The notes beneath the pieces were generated by a model. The model did no database searches. It was not told the DNA's origin and saw only the letters and a list, made by a program, of their open reading frames with translations. The position numbers were made by a program, and so were the translations under genes. 36,565 nucleotides of DNA, from the NCBI GenBank assembly GCA_025774245.1, contig JALGWI010000057.1, positions 1-36,565 on the forward strand, given 5' to 3'. Below are positions 16,351 to 25,630 of this stretch, piece after piece; the stretch's first letter is position 1, and each line of letters opens with the position of its first letter. Source of the DNA: a bacterium. GTDB lineage: Bacteria > Joyebacterota > Joyebacteria > Joyebacterales > Joyebacteraceae.

Positions 16351-16379
16351 AGAATAGCACGGCAACTCCCGAGCACGAA
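16351..16379 (-). promoter_or_regulatory. Extended -10 promoter of the outer-membrane protein gene
   Basis: On the minus strand TATTCT (16356-16351) is preceded by TGC, giving TGcTATTCT. The -35 at 17 bp is a weak TTCGTG. The leader to the ATG at 16228 would be about 115 nt. Confidence 0.45.
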
Positions 16380-16495
16380 GGGGCGTTTCGCTATCGGCGC
16401 CGTCATGCTTGGACGCTGCGCCGGTGCCTGCCGCGTCCCAAGCGCGCCTCGGCCGTCTCGGCCGCCGCGCCCGGCACCGACCGCCCGTCGCCTCC

Positions 16496-16524
16496 TTGAG
16501 GAAGTGTGTCTCCTGTGGTACACT
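16496..16524 (+). promoter_or_regulatory. Promoter of the C45-type hydrolase
   Basis: TTGAGG (16496-16501) is 17 bp from TACACT (16519-16524), and TGG precedes the -10 (TGgTACACT). It lies about 75 bp before the ATG at 16602. It forms a divergent pair with the outer-membrane protein promoter at 16351-16379. Confidence 0.55.
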
Positions 16525-16601
16525 GACGTATCGGGCGCGCCAGCATGGGGAGACCGTTTCGGCGCGCTGCAAACCACCCCCCTACCACGGAGACCCAGCC
16601 G

Positions 16602-18134
16602 ATGAAGACACTCTCGTTCGCCTCCGCCGTCCTTGCCGTGCTGCTCCTCTGCGCGGCGACCGCTCCCTGCCAGGTCAACGGAACCCTCGAGGTCGTCGAC
16701 GAAAAACCGATCCTCACGGTGTGGGGAACACACGCCGAGAGGGGACACGCCCAGGGCTATCTCCAGGGGGAAGAGGGGAAGGAGATTTTCGAGGACTACA
16801 TCGTCGGCTACATCTGCAGCGGATCCTCGTTCATCTACGCCTACGTCCGGAGCCACTACCTCGGGAATTACACGGTCGATGCGAAGTACGTGGAGGAGGC
16901 CGAGGGGATGATCGGAGGCATGGTCGACGCCGGGATCAGCCTCTACAGCGGCGCGCTCGGACGCAACATCGACGCCACGGACATGCTCGTCTCGAACGCG
17001 ATCGTCGATCTCTCCACCCTGTCGCTGGCAGGGGCCTTCGGGTGCTCGAGCACATCGAGCTGGGGGGCGAGCACGATCGCCGATCCGCTCATCGCGGGAC
17101 ACCTCGTGATCACGCGGCATCTCGACTGGACGAAGCACCCGGTGCTCACCGACAACCCGCTCCTCGTCGTGCACCTGCCTGCCGAAAGCGACGAGCAGCC
17201 CTGGATCTCCATCGGGTACGCGGGGCTCTTCGGAGTGCTCTCGGGCGTGAGCGAGTCGGGAGTCTCCGCGTTTCTGAACATGGGGAACTACGACCTCGGC
17301 GCGACCGGGAGCCCGTTCCATCCGATCCTGCTGTCGGTTCGAAACGGGGTGGAGGCCGCCGACTACGACGGCGACGGCGAGCACGCGCCGGCCGACATCG
17401 TCGCGGCGATCGAGGACAGGACCCGTTCGGTCGGGACGATCGTCCACGCGACGACGGACGGCGTCGCCGGTCCCTCGCCCGTCATCATCGAATCGAACAA
17501 CGAGAACGGTGTGGTGGTGAGGACCCAGGCGGACAACGCGATGGTCCCGGGCGACAACCTCGCCGCGACGAACCACTTCCGCGTGCTCTACCCGCCGGTC
17601 TACTGCAACCGGTACGAGGCGATCGCCGACTCGCTCACCGCGAACGCGGACATATCGTGCGCGAGGAGCTGGTCGTTCATGGCCGGCGCGGCCGGGTCGT
17701 TCACGTCGAACGTGCAGTGCATCCAGTACGTGGAGTCCGAAGGGATCCTGCGCTGGGCGATGGACACCTACACCGAGCCCGCCTACGATCAGCGCTGGAC
17801 CGAGTTCGACGTGGCGGATCTGTTCGACCACCCGATGGGCATCGAGGAGCGACCCGCACGTCCCGTCCTCGAGCAGAACTACCCGAATCCGTTCAATCCC
17901 ACGACGCGGATCCGCTTCGCGCTTGCGACCCCGGGCCGCGTTCGCCTCGCCGTGCACGACGTCTCCGGCCGCCTTGTCGCCGTTGTCGAGGACGGCCACC
18001 GCGACGCCGGACTTCACGAGATCCCGTGGGACGGCCGCGACGGGAGCGGCCGACAGGTCGCCTCGGGCGTCTACTTCTGCCGGCTCGAGTCCGAAGGCGA
18101 GGTGCACAGCAGGCCGATGGTCCTTCTCAAGTAG
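16602..18134 (+). CDS. Secreted C45-type Ntn hydrolase/acyltransferase with FlgD-like sorting module
   Basis: A 510-residue exported protein with a signal peptide (about residues 1-23). It resembles peptidase family C45 (acyl-CoA:6-aminopenicillanate acyltransferase-like and phospholipase B-like proteins), which mature by self-cleavage before a Cys that becomes the N-terminal nucleophile. The candidate is Cys148 in AFGCSSTSSWG. It is followed by LIAGHLVITRHLDW, the family's G-x-x-x-x-x-R-x-L/F-D-W block, and by GYAGLFGVLSGVSESGVSAFLN. A later N-H-F-R-V-L-Y segment also fits. Likely chemistry is amide hydrolysis or acyl transfer on an unknown substrate. The last 85 residues are the FlgD-like module (EQNYPNPFNPTTRIRF, VHDVSGRLV, WDGRDGSGRQVASGVYF). 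I chose ATG 16602 because the signal peptide starts there; GGAG lies about 10 nt upstream. Confidence 0.9.
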   Translation: MKTLSFASAVLAVLLLCAATAPCQVNGTLEVVDEKPILTVWGTHAERGHAQGYLQGEEGKEIFEDYIVGYICSGSSFIYAYVRSHYLGNYTVDAKYVEEAEGMIGGMVDAGISLYSGALGRNIDATDMLVSNAIVDLSTLSLAGAFGCSSTSSWGASTIADPLIAGHLVITRHLDWTKHPVLTDNPLLVVHLPAESDEQPWISIGYAGLFGVLSGVSESGVSAFLNMGNYDLGATGSPFHPILLSVRNGVEAADYDGDGEHAPADIVAAIEDRTRSVGTIVHATTDGVAGPSPVIIESNNENGVVVRTQADNAMVPGDNLAATNHFRVLYPPVYCNRYEAIADSLTANADISCARSWSFMAGAAGSFTSNVQCIQYVESEGILRWAMDTYTEPAYDQRWTEFDVADLFDHPMGIEERPARPVLEQNYPNPFNPTTRIRFALATPGRVRLAVHDVSGRLVAVVEDGHRDAGLHEIPWDGRDGSGRQVASGVYFCRLESEGEVHSRPMVLLK

Positions 18135-18548
18135 TCCCGTCGATCCCTCCCTATCGGAAGCTCCTCCGGTCGCCGCAGCGAGGCAGTGCGTCTCTCACGG
18201 GCCGGCCCGGGTGTCTGCCGGCTTCTCCCGTCGCGAGTGCTCGACGTCAACGAGTTCTCTCGCCGCGTTGCGTCGGCCGCGCACTCTCCCGGACGGAGCG
18301 ACAGCCCGCGGTATCTTTCCTGAGCCAGTAGTCACATCGCCCACTCCTGTCCAGGCGAACTCCCTCGTTGCCGCTCGCCGCATTTGTTGACTCATCGTCG
18401 ATAATCTGGCACGTCGCTTGCTTATAGGAACCGAGCACACGCCTTGGCAGCGAAAGCATGTCATGACGTGTCAGCCACAGACGAGATGTTGCCCTCTTAG
18501 CCAAACCGTCCGGCCGCCGCGACGCGCGGCCGCCCCGGGGAGCAGACG
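18135..18548 (+). promoter_or_regulatory. Long intergenic leader of the histidine kinase
   Basis: This 414-bp stretch has no convincing gene. It contains the sigma-54 promoter at 18406-18423. Downstream of it are an 8-bp palindrome GTCATGAC (18460-18467) and a GC-rich inverted repeat (GGCCGC/GCGGCC) ending just before the GGGGAG ribosome site of the kinase. I found no clear activator-binding repeat upstream. Confidence 0.4.
18406..18423 (+). promoter_or_regulatory. Consensus sigma-54 (RpoN) promoter
   Basis: CTGGCACGTCGCTTGCTT matches the sigma-54 consensus YTGGCACGnnnnTTGCW at every defined position, with the GG (-24) and GC (-12) dinucleotides correctly spaced. Transcription would start near 18433, about 115 nt before the kinase ATG. 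Sigma-54 promoters need an enhancer-binding ATPase, which is not in this window. Confidence 0.7.
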
Positions 18549-20738
18549 ATGAGAAGACTCCGACGTAGCGCGACGGCTCTCGGATCAGAACACCGCATCA
18601 TCATCCTCGGCGTCTTCGCGGCGATGTTCGCCTGGGCCATGTGGGCCGGGCTCGATCTCTTCTTCTACCCCGACAAGTCCTACCAGGAGCTTCTGTTCCA
18701 GGATCTGCCTCTTCGCGAGATCATCAGCAGGGCGGCCATCGCGGCCTCCTTTCTGCTCGCTGCCGTGATTGTCTCGAGAACCGTCCGCAAGCTGGCCTCC
18801 GCGGAGACGCGGGCCAAACGGCTCGATACGTGCATCCGCTCGGTTCGCGCCGTCAACCAGTTGATCACGAGGGAGACCGACAGGGACACGCTCTGTCGGA
18901 GGGTCTGCGAGGTGCTCGTCGAACGGCTCGGATACGCGAGGGTTGAGATCATGCTCGACGGCGCGGCGCGCGGACTTGCGGAGTCCACGGAGCCGTCGGT
19001 GATACGTCGAGAGACCGGTCCGGACGAGCCCGTCGCCGTGCCAGTCGAATGCGCGGGCGAGACGCTGGGAGAGCTTCGGGTAACGCTCGGCGAGCTGCCA
19101 ACGTGGGACGACGACGAGCGCGATCTCCTCGTGGAGCTCGCCGAGGACATCGCATTCGGCGTCAGGAATATAGGCATGTCGGAGAACCTGGCCCAGCAGC
19201 GGGAGGAACTCCAGACGATCCTCGATTCCATCTCCGCGTACATCTCCTATGCGGACAGCGACTGCCGCTACCTCAGCGTGAACAAAGCGCTCGCCGATCT
19301 CGTGGGGATCCGGCAGAGCGCCTGGATCGGGAAGAGTCGTCGGGAGCTCTTCCCAGATGCGTCCGCGGAGAGCCTGTCCATGCACGCTGAGGTCATCGCC
19401 TCCGGAATGCCTCGGAGGAACATCACGGAGAAGCTCGAGCTCCCCTCGGGCACACGCTGGGTGCAGACGGACAGGATCCCGTACAGAGACGGGGACGGCA
19501 ACACCATCGGTGTTATCGAACTCTCGATCGACGTGACGGAACAGAAGGATGCCGAGGCAGCGCTCGTCAGGAAGGAAGCGGAACTAAGACAGGCGCAGAA
19601 GATGGAGGCGATCGGACACCTCGCCGGCGGCATCGCACACGACTTCAACAACCTCCTGACCGCCATCTCCGGCTACGCCGAGCTTGCGGAGCGGCGCGCC
19701 GTCGAGACCGATCCGATCGTCGAGGACCTAGCGGCCATAACCCAGGCTTCGAACAAGGCGGCCGCGCTCACGCACCAGCTCTTGGCGTTCAGCCGAAGAC
19801 AGCCGCTCAAGCTGGCCGTACAGGACCCGAACGCCATCGTGCACGAACTATGCGGGATGCTCCAGCGGCTGATCGGGGAAGACATCGAACTCCAGACGTC
19901 TCTCGATCCAGACGTCGGGAAGATCGAAGCAGACGCCTCGCAGATCGAGCAGGTGCTCCTCAACCTCGCGGTCAACGCGCGTGACGCGATGCCCGAAGGG
20001 GGCAGCCTCACGATCTCGACGGCCAGCGCGGCGGAGACCGAGCAGCCGTCCGAGGGGTGGTCTGACTCCAAGGGGGGTCCGTCCGTCCGCTTCTCCATCA
20101 CCGACACGGGGGTGGGCATGGACGAGAGGACCCTGAGCCACATGTTTGAGCCCTTCTACACCACGAAGAGCCCTGGTTCGGGCCCTGGTTCGGGCACGGG
20201 TCTCGGTCTCTCAGTAGTTCACGGCATCGTCAAGCAGCACGGCGGGTGGATTCGCACGGAGACTATACCAGGAAGAGGGACGACGTTCCGCGTCTACCTT
20301 CCCCTCTGCCCCGTCAAGGCCGCGGACTCCCTTGCGTCCGACGGAGAGAGTGAGATCAACGAGGAGGATCTAAGAGGCAACGGGGCACGGGTCCTCCTGA
20401 TCGAGGACGAGGAGATGGTCCGGACGTTCGCGGCCCACGCCCTACGCGACTCGGGTTACGAGATCGTCGATGTCGGCACCGCCGAGGAGGCGCTCGAGAT
20501 CCTCGACGCCGAGCAGTTCGATGTCGTCTTCAGCGACATCGTACTGCCAGGGAAGAGCGGCGTCCAACTGGCCGAGGAACTTACGACCCTCCGTCCCGAC
20601 GTCAGAATGCTCCTCTCGAGCGGGTATCCCAACAGGGAGTCTCACGGACTCCAGCCTCGTGAGTGGGGATTCGCCCTGCTCGACAAGCCCTATTCCGTCA
20701 AGGGGCTCCTCGAGGCGCTCCACAGGGTCCGGAACTGA
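18549..20738 (+). CDS. Membrane hybrid histidine kinase (GAF-PAS-HisKA-HATPase-REC)
   Basis: A 729-residue sensor kinase. GGGGAG precedes the ATG at 18549. Two membrane segments lie at about residues 18-38 and 58-77, with only a short loop between them, so sensing is probably cytoplasmic or in the membrane. A GAF-like domain (about 95-215) and a PAS domain (about 220-335, ending [17 protein letters not shown]) follow. The HisKA domain has [15 protein letters not shown] with His364 as phosphoacceptor. The ATPase domain has the N box ([16 protein letters not shown]), DTGVGM and FEPFYTTK. The receiver domain (about 615-729) has the acidic pair in LLIEDEE, Asp663 in [11 protein letters not shown], and LLSSGY and KPY. 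The H box is of the NtrB-like class that often pairs with sigma-54 regulators. The glycine lid carries a 4-residue duplication (PGSG-PGSG) from a 12-bp tandem repeat. No separate response regulator is adjacent. Confidence 0.95.
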   Translation: MRRLRRSATALGSEHRIIILGVFAAMFAWAMWAGLDLFFYPDKSYQELLFQDLPLREIISRAAIAASFLLAAVIVSRTVRKLASAETRAKRLDTCIRSVRAVNQLITRETDRDTLCRRVCEVLVERLGYARVEIMLDGAARGLAESTEPSVIRRETGPDEPVAVPVECAGETLGELRVTLGELPTWDDDERDLLVELAEDIAFGVRNIGMSENLAQQREELQTILDSISAYISYADSDCRYLSVNKALADLVGIRQSAWIGKSRRELFPDASAESLSMHAEVIASGMPRRNITEKLELPSGTRWVQTDRIPYRDGDGNTIGVIELSIDVTEQKDAEAALVRKEAELRQAQKMEAIGHLAGGIAHDFNNLLTAISGYAELAERRAVETDPIVEDLAAITQASNKAAALTHQLLAFSRRQPLKLAVQDPNAIVHELCGMLQRLIGEDIELQTSLDPDVGKIEADASQIEQVLLNLAVNARDAMPEGGSLTISTASAAETEQPSEGWSDSKGGPSVRFSITDTGVGMDERTLSHMFEPFYTTKSPGSGPGSGTGLGLSVVHGIVKQHGGWIRTETIPGRGTTFRVYLPLCPVKAADSLASDGESEINEEDLRGNGARVLLIEDEEMVRTFAAHALRDSGYEIVDVGTAEEALEILDAEQFDVVFSDIVLPGKSGVQLAEELTTLRPDVRMLLSSGYPNRESHGLQPREWGFALLDKPYSVKGLLEALHRVRN
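20171..20194 (+). repeat. Perfect 12-bp tandem duplication in the kinase ATP lid
   Basis: CCCTGGTTCGGG occurs twice head to tail (20171-20182 and 20183-20194). It is in frame and adds P-G-S-G between the F-box (FYTTK) and the G box (GTGLGLS) of the ATPase domain. Confidence 0.9.
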
Positions 20739-20767
20739 CGCCCCACAGCCACGAGGAGTAGCGTGTG

Positions 20768-20797
20768 ACGAGGCCGCTGCGATCGCAGCGGCCTCGT
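20768..20797 (+). terminator. Terminator of the histidine kinase
   Basis: ACGAGGCCGCTGC pairs perfectly over 13 bp with GCAGCGGCCTCGT around a GATC loop, followed by TCTCTC. It lies 30 bp after the stop at 20738. A second hairpin, CCGCATGCC/GGCATGCGG, follows at 20809-20831. Confidence 0.8.
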
Positions 20798-20808
20798 TCT
20801 CTCCCGAT

Positions 20809-20831
20809 CCGCATGCCGGCGAGGCATGCGG
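20809..20831 (+). terminator. Second hairpin between kinase and EF-G genes
   Basis: CCGCATGCC (20809-20817) and GGCATGCGG (20823-20831) form a 9-bp stem with a GGCGA loop. No T tract follows. It may back up the preceding terminator or insulate the fusA promoter that begins 22 bp later. Confidence 0.45.
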
Positions 20832-20852
20832 CATTCGCGATCAGCCGTCCGC

Positions 20853-20881
20853 TTGACAGCGCGCCTCCCCCCGGTTAGCCT
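20853..20881 (+). promoter_or_regulatory. Promoter of the EF-G gene
   Basis: A perfect -35 TTGACA (20853-20858) is separated by 17 bp from TAGCCT (20876-20881), about 45 bp before the ATG at 20928. This indicates an independent transcript. Confidence 0.6.
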
Positions 20882-20927
20882 TCGGTCGACACGCGATCGC
20901 GGCCTTCTCACGGGCAGGGGGAAGACG

Positions 20928-23021
20928 ATGCCTCGAGACGTCGATATCAGCAAGGTCCGAAACGTCGGCCTCACGGCGCACATCGACGCCGGCAAGACCA
21001 CGGTGACCGAGCGCATCCTCTACTTCGCGGGGAAGACGCACCGCCTGGGTGAGGTCCACGACGGCGAGGCCAAGATGGACTGGATGCCCCAGGAGCGGGA
21101 GCGGGGCATCACGATCACGTCCGCCGCCACCACGGCCTACTGGAAGGACCACCGGATCAACATCATCGACACGCCGGGTCACGTCGACTTCACCGCGGAG
21201 GTCGAGCGGTCGCTCCGCGTGCTCGACGGGACGGTGGCGCTCTTCTGCGCGGTCGGGGGGGTCCAGCCGCAATCCGAGACGGTCTGGCGCCAGGCGGAGA
21301 AGTACCGCGTGCCGCGCCTCGCCTTCATCAACAAGATGGACCGCGTCGGGGCGGATTTCGAGGGCGTCGTCGCGAGCATCCGCGCCGAGCTCGGTGCGAA
21401 CGCAGTCCCCGTCGTCCTGCCCATCGGCGTCGAGGACGCCTTCGAGGGCATCATCGACCTCGTCGACATGAAGGCCGTCTACTTCGACGAGGTGGACAAG
21501 CGTATCGCCATCCGCGAGGAGCCCATTCCGGACGCGCTCATCGAGACGGCGCGAGCCGCCGAAGCGATGATGATCGAGAAGATCAGCGAGCAGGACGACC
21601 GCCTCATGGAGAAGTTCCTCGAGGGCGAGACGCCGGGCCGCGACGAGTGCATCGCCGCGATGCGCGCCGCCACGATCGCTGGCGACATCATCCCCGTTCT
21701 CTGCGGAGCGGCGTTCAAGAACAAGGGGGTCAGGCGTCTCATGGACGCGATCATCGACTATCTCCCCTCCCCGCTCGACCTCCCGCCGATCATCGGGACG
21801 CGAAAGGAGGGAAACGCGGAGATCGTCAGGCAGCCCAACGACGACAGCCCGCTAGCGGCGCTCGCGTTCAAGATCCAGGCGGACAAGCACATGGGGAAGC
21901 TCACCTATGTCCGCGTCTACTCGGGCGTGCTCGGAGCGGGCGAGGTCGTCTACAACTCGACGCGCGAGAAGAAGCAGCGGGTCGGCCGGCTCTTCGAGAT
22001 GCACGCCGGCGACCGTCAGACGATCGAGAAGCTGCACGCGGGAGAGGTCGGAGCCGTCGTGGGGCTTGGCGATACGCGAACAGGAGACACGATCACGAGC
22101 GAGAAGCACCCGATCGTCCTCGAGGCGATCGAATTCCCGACGCCCGTGATCGGGATGGCCGTGACGCCGCAGAGCAATGTCGACCGCGACAACCTCCAGA
22201 AGGGGCTCATACGCCTCGCCGAGGAAGACCCGACCTTCACGGTGGCCACCAACGAGGAGACGGGCGACGTCGTGATCTCCGGCATGGGCGAGCTCCACCT
22301 CGAGATCATCGTCGACCGGCTCAGGCGGGAGTTTAACGTCGCGACCGAGGTCGGGAACCCTCAGGTCGCTTACCGCGAGACCATCGTCGGGACGGTCGAC
22401 CACGAGAACAAGCTGGTCAAGCAGACCGGAGGGCACGGGCAGTACGCCCACGTGAAGATGCACATCGAGCCGGCCGAGCCCGGCTCCGGGCTCCACTTCA
22501 AGGACAGCGTCGTCGGAGGGCGGATCCCCCGGGAGTACATCCCCGCGGTCGAACGCGGCGTGGTCGACGCGATGGTCGAGGGACCTTACGCCGGGTACCC
22601 GCTGGTCGACGTCTGGGTGGAGCTCCTCGACGGCTCGTCGCACGACGTCGACTCGTCGGAGATGGCCTTTCGCATCTGCGCGGCCCGCGGCTTCCGCGAA
22701 GCCTGCCGGAAAGCGGGGCTCCAGCTCCTCGAGCCCGTGATGTGTGTGGAGGTGACCGCGTCGGAGGATCACACCGGCGCCGTGACGGCGAGCCTCTGCA
22801 GCAAGCGCGGCCAGATCGTCGACATGGAGTCTCGCGGGAAGGCGAGCATCATTCGCGCCCGCGTGCCGCTTGCGGAGATGTTCGGCTACGCCTCCGAGAT
22901 TCGGAACATCACGAGCGGGCGCGGCGAGTTCACGATGCAGTTCGAGCGCTACGAGGCCGTGCCGTTCGCGCTCGCCGAGGAGATCGTGAAGGCGCGACGG
23001 GAGGCGAAGGGAAAGAAGTAG
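20928..23021 (+). CDS. fusA: Elongation factor G (stand-alone)
   Basis: A 697-residue translational GTPase that drives ribosomal translocation. The ATG at 20928 follows AGGGGGAAG and begins [20 protein letters not shown]; an upstream in-frame ATG at 20826 lies before the promoter. The GTPase motifs are AHIDAGKTT (P loop), [11 protein letters not shown] (switch I), DTPGHVDF (G3), NKMD (G4) and a CGAAFKN-type G5 segment. Domains II-V follow with normal blocks ([43 protein letters not shown]). It has no S12, S7 or EF-Tu neighbours, so it is outside the usual str operon. The switch region [12 protein letters not shown] resembles the second EF-G found in deltaproteobacteria; it could be a paralogue rather than the only EF-G. 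This is inference. Confidence 0.95.
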   Translation: MPRDVDISKVRNVGLTAHIDAGKTTVTERILYFAGKTHRLGEVHDGEAKMDWMPQERERGITITSAATTAYWKDHRINIIDTPGHVDFTAEVERSLRVLDGTVALFCAVGGVQPQSETVWRQAEKYRVPRLAFINKMDRVGADFEGVVASIRAELGANAVPVVLPIGVEDAFEGIIDLVDMKAVYFDEVDKRIAIREEPIPDALIETARAAEAMMIEKISEQDDRLMEKFLEGETPGRDECIAAMRAATIAGDIIPVLCGAAFKNKGVRRLMDAIIDYLPSPLDLPPIIGTRKEGNAEIVRQPNDDSPLAALAFKIQADKHMGKLTYVRVYSGVLGAGEVVYNSTREKKQRVGRLFEMHAGDRQTIEKLHAGEVGAVVGLGDTRTGDTITSEKHPIVLEAIEFPTPVIGMAVTPQSNVDRDNLQKGLIRLAEEDPTFTVATNEETGDVVISGMGELHLEIIVDRLRREFNVATEVGNPQVAYRETIVGTVDHENKLVKQTGGHGQYAHVKMHIEPAEPGSGLHFKDSVVGGRIPREYIPAVERGVVDAMVEGPYAGYPLVDVWVELLDGSSHDVDSSEMAFRICAARGFREACRKAGLQLLEPVMCVEVTASEDHTGAVTASLCSKRGQIVDMESRGKASIIRARVPLAEMFGYASEIRNITSGRGEFTMQFERYEAVPFALAEEIVKARREAKGKK

Positions 23022-23067
23022 AGCCTCGACATCGCGGCGCGGGGATCGTGATCGCAACCGAACGACT

Positions 23068-23091
23068 GAGGCGCGCCGCCGGGCGCGCCTC
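23068..23091 (+). terminator. Terminator of the EF-G gene
   Basis: GAGGCGCGCC (23068-23077) pairs with GGCGCGCCTC (23082-23091), a 10-bp stem with loop GCCG. It is followed by TCTTTATCTTC, a reasonable T-rich tail. It separates fusA from the convergent FG-GAP gene. Confidence 0.85.
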
Positions 23092-23117
23092 TCTTTATCT
23101 TCGTGTGCCGAGGGAGA

Positions 23118-25589
23118 TCACCTGAGGAGGACAGCCTTCCTCGTCTCCGTCCGACCGTCGATCTCGAGGCGACAGAGGTAAACGCCGCACGCGACGCGTC
23201 TCCCCGACCGGTCGCGCCCGTCCCACACCACCTGCCGCTCCCCCACCTCCGGCCCGGCCCAGCTCCACCGTCGCACCAGCCTGCCGCTGACTCCGTAGAC
23301 TGAGAGGACCGCCGACTCCGAGTCCGCAGGAACGACGAACGAAAGTCTGGTCGACGGGCCGAACGGATTCGGCGCGTTCCGGAGAGACAGGCGCTTCTCG
23401 GGCTGAGCCGCGACCGGCGCCTCGATGACCCCGACACCGACTCCCTCACCGAAGATGATGCTCACGACGTGGTGGCTCTCGTTCGCGATCGCCAGATCGG
23501 CGACCCCGTCATCATCGAAGTCGCCCGCCACGACCGAACGCGCCCTCGACCGCCCCCCGTAGTGCTCGGCCGCCGAGAACAGTCCCGTGCTGTCGTTCAG
23601 GAAGACGGAAACGTCACCGCTCAACCGATTCGCGGCTACCAGATCGGCGTGGCCGTCGCCGTCGATGTCGTGGACCTCGATGTCGAGCGGCGAGCGGTGG
23701 GCCTCGTGGAACGCCGGCGGACCGAACGCACCGGCGCCGTCACCGAGCAGGACGGCGACGTGTTGCGCCGCGGCCAGTGCCAGGTCCGCGTGGGCGTCTC
23801 CGTTTAGATCGTGCACCGCGATGTCCCAGGTGGATCCGTCGACGGGACAGCTCCACGCCTGCGCGAATCCCCCGAGACCGTCACCAAGGAAGAGGACGAG
23901 GACGGTGTCGAGCGTGCTCGTGTCCTCGGTCCCCGCCAGAATGTCCTCGAAGCCGTCCTCGTTGAAGTCCCCCACAGCCACGCAGCGGCAGTGCTCCTCG
24001 ACGGGGCAGTCCGTCGGGCCGCCGAACGACCCGTCGCCCGCTCCGAACCACACGCGAACGGCAAAACCGTAGAGCACCGCGACCGCCAGGTCGACGTGAT
24101 CATCCTTGTTGAAGTCGCCCGTCACGATGTCCGCGGGCATGTCCCCCGTGGCGAAGCTCGAGGGAGGTCCGAGTGTTCCGTTTCCGTTCCCGAGGAGGAT
24201 CGAGACGGTGTCGCCGTCCCAATCGGCCACCGCGACGTCTACCTCTCCGTCCTCGTCGAAGTCCGCGACCGCGATCGCCCACGGACCGTCTCCCGCGGAC
24301 CAGCTGCCGGCGAGGTCGAACGACCCGTCGGCCGCGCCGAGAAGAACCGTGACGTCGTCCGAATCGCGATTGCCCACGACGATGTCTTCCCTGCCGTCGT
24401 CGTCGAAATCACCAAGGGCGATCGCCGCCGGCGTCCAGCCGACCTCGTACTCCTCCGAGTCGCGGAAGCTCCCGTCGCCACGCCCGCGGACGACCGAGAA
24501 GCCGTAGGCCGCGTAGTCGCCGGTGACGATGTCCTCGTTCCCGTCTCCGTCGAAGTCCCCGACGGCGAACGAGTACGGGCAGTTCCCGGAATCGCAGAGC
24601 ATGGCCTCACGGAAGCCGCCGTCTCCGTTTCCGACGAACACGAAGATCCGGTCGTAGAACGAGGCAGGGGCAACGAGATCGGTGTGCTCGTCGCCATTGA
24701 AGTCACCGGTCGCCAGGACGTACGGGGAACCATCGCATTCGAGCCCGGCGGGGAGCACGACGAAGCCGCCCTCGCCGTCGCCGAGAAGCACGGTGAGATC
24801 GTCGGTCCAGACGTTCGCGGTGGCCAGGTCCGCGTGTCCGTCCTCGTTGAAGTCGTCGACGACCACGCAGTGCGGCCACTCCCCCACGAGGTATGTCACG
24901 CCCGTCGATGTGAATCCGCCCGCTCCGTCTCCGAGGAGGATCGAGACCGCGTCGGTCTCGGTGTCCGTGACCGCGAGGTCCGCGTGGTCATCCTCGTCGA
25001 AATCGCCGACCGCCACCCAGGTGGGTCGCTCCGCGACGCCGAACCCGACGGCCTCCTCGAAGGTACCGTCGCCGGCACCGAGGAGCACCATGACCTCGTT
25101 CGTGTATTCGCTGGCCGCGACGAGATCCTCGTGGCCGTCCTCGTTGAAGTCGCCGACCGCGACGGACTCCGTGCTGTTGCCCGCGGCGTAGGACGTGGAA
25201 GAGGTGAAGCCGCCCGCGCCGTCTCCCAGGATGACCGTCACGCAGTCGTCGAGCCTGCAGGCAGCGACGACATCGGCGTGGCCGTCCTCGTTGAAGTCGC
25301 CTGAGGCGAGACGACGGGGGCCGTCGCCCACGGAGATCTCGCCCTCACGCTTGAATGTGGCATCGCCGTTCCCGAGGAACGCGATGACCTTCTCGTGGTT
25401 CGTGTCGACGACCGCGAGATCCAGGACTTCGTCGCCATCGAGATCGACCGCCACGACCCCGTGGACGGACCCTTCCACCACGTAGGCCCTGCGGGACTCG
25501 AAGAGATACCCGCTCTCGAGCACCGCGGGCGCCGCGAGGATCAGCGCGGTGACCGGGATGATGATCGGAACGGCGAACCGTCGTGGCAT
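23118..25589 (-). CDS. Secreted FG-GAP/VCBS repeat protein (14 repeats) with FlgD-like sorting module
   Basis: An 823-residue exported protein. The ATG at 25589 follows GGAGGGAG. The signal peptide is about residues 1-22. From about residue 45 to 715 there are 14 repeats of about 48 residues, each centred on a G-D-F-N/D-x-D-G/D-x-x-D-L/I-x-x-A/G block with a D-x-D/N-x-D calcium-binding pattern, followed by V-L-L-G-x-G-D/G-G-x-F. Fourteen is twice the seven blades of an integrin-alpha-like propeller, so two propellers in a row are likely. The last 90 residues are the FlgD-like module (NAPNPFGPSTRLSF, VYGVSGRLVRRW, WDGRDRSGRRVACGVYL). It starts 41 bp after the transglutaminase-like gene on the same strand, so the two are probably one operon. 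Confidence 0.93.
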   Translation of the reverse strand: MPRRFAVPIIIPVTALILAAPAVLESGYLFESRRAYVVEGSVHGVVAVDLDGDEVLDLAVVDTNHEKVIAFLGNGDATFKREGEISVGDGPRRLASGDFNEDGHADVVAACRLDDCVTVILGDGAGGFTSSTSYAAGNSTESVAVGDFNEDGHEDLVAASEYTNEVMVLLGAGDGTFEEAVGFGVAERPTWVAVGDFDEDDHADLAVTDTETDAVSILLGDGAGGFTSTGVTYLVGEWPHCVVVDDFNEDGHADLATANVWTDDLTVLLGDGEGGFVVLPAGLECDGSPYVLATGDFNGDEHTDLVAPASFYDRIFVFVGNGDGGFREAMLCDSGNCPYSFAVGDFDGDGNEDIVTGDYAAYGFSVVRGRGDGSFRDSEEYEVGWTPAAIALGDFDDDGREDIVVGNRDSDDVTVLLGAADGSFDLAGSWSAGDGPWAIAVADFDEDGEVDVAVADWDGDTVSILLGNGNGTLGPPSSFATGDMPADIVTGDFNKDDHVDLAVAVLYGFAVRVWFGAGDGSFGGPTDCPVEEHCRCVAVGDFNEDGFEDILAGTEDTSTLDTVLVLFLGDGLGGFAQAWSCPVDGSTWDIAVHDLNGDAHADLALAAAQHVAVLLGDGAGAFGPPAFHEAHRSPLDIEVHDIDGDGHADLVAANRLSGDVSVFLNDSTGLFSAAEHYGGRSRARSVVAGDFDDDGVADLAIANESHHVVSIIFGEGVGVGVIEAPVAAQPEKRLSLRNAPNPFGPSTRLSFVVPADSESAVLSVYGVSGRLVRRWSWAGPEVGERQVVWDGRDRSGRRVACGVYLCRLEIDGRTETRKAVLLR

Positions 25590-25630
25590 CGTCGGCTCCC
25601 TCCGTCAGTTCGGCATCGAGCGTGCGCTGC

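Noticed and set aside
16302-18107. 601-codon minus-strand frame over the C45 hydrolase
   Set aside because: Composition is Arg/Val/Asp-rich without motifs; the plus strand has signal peptide, active-site motif and sorting module.
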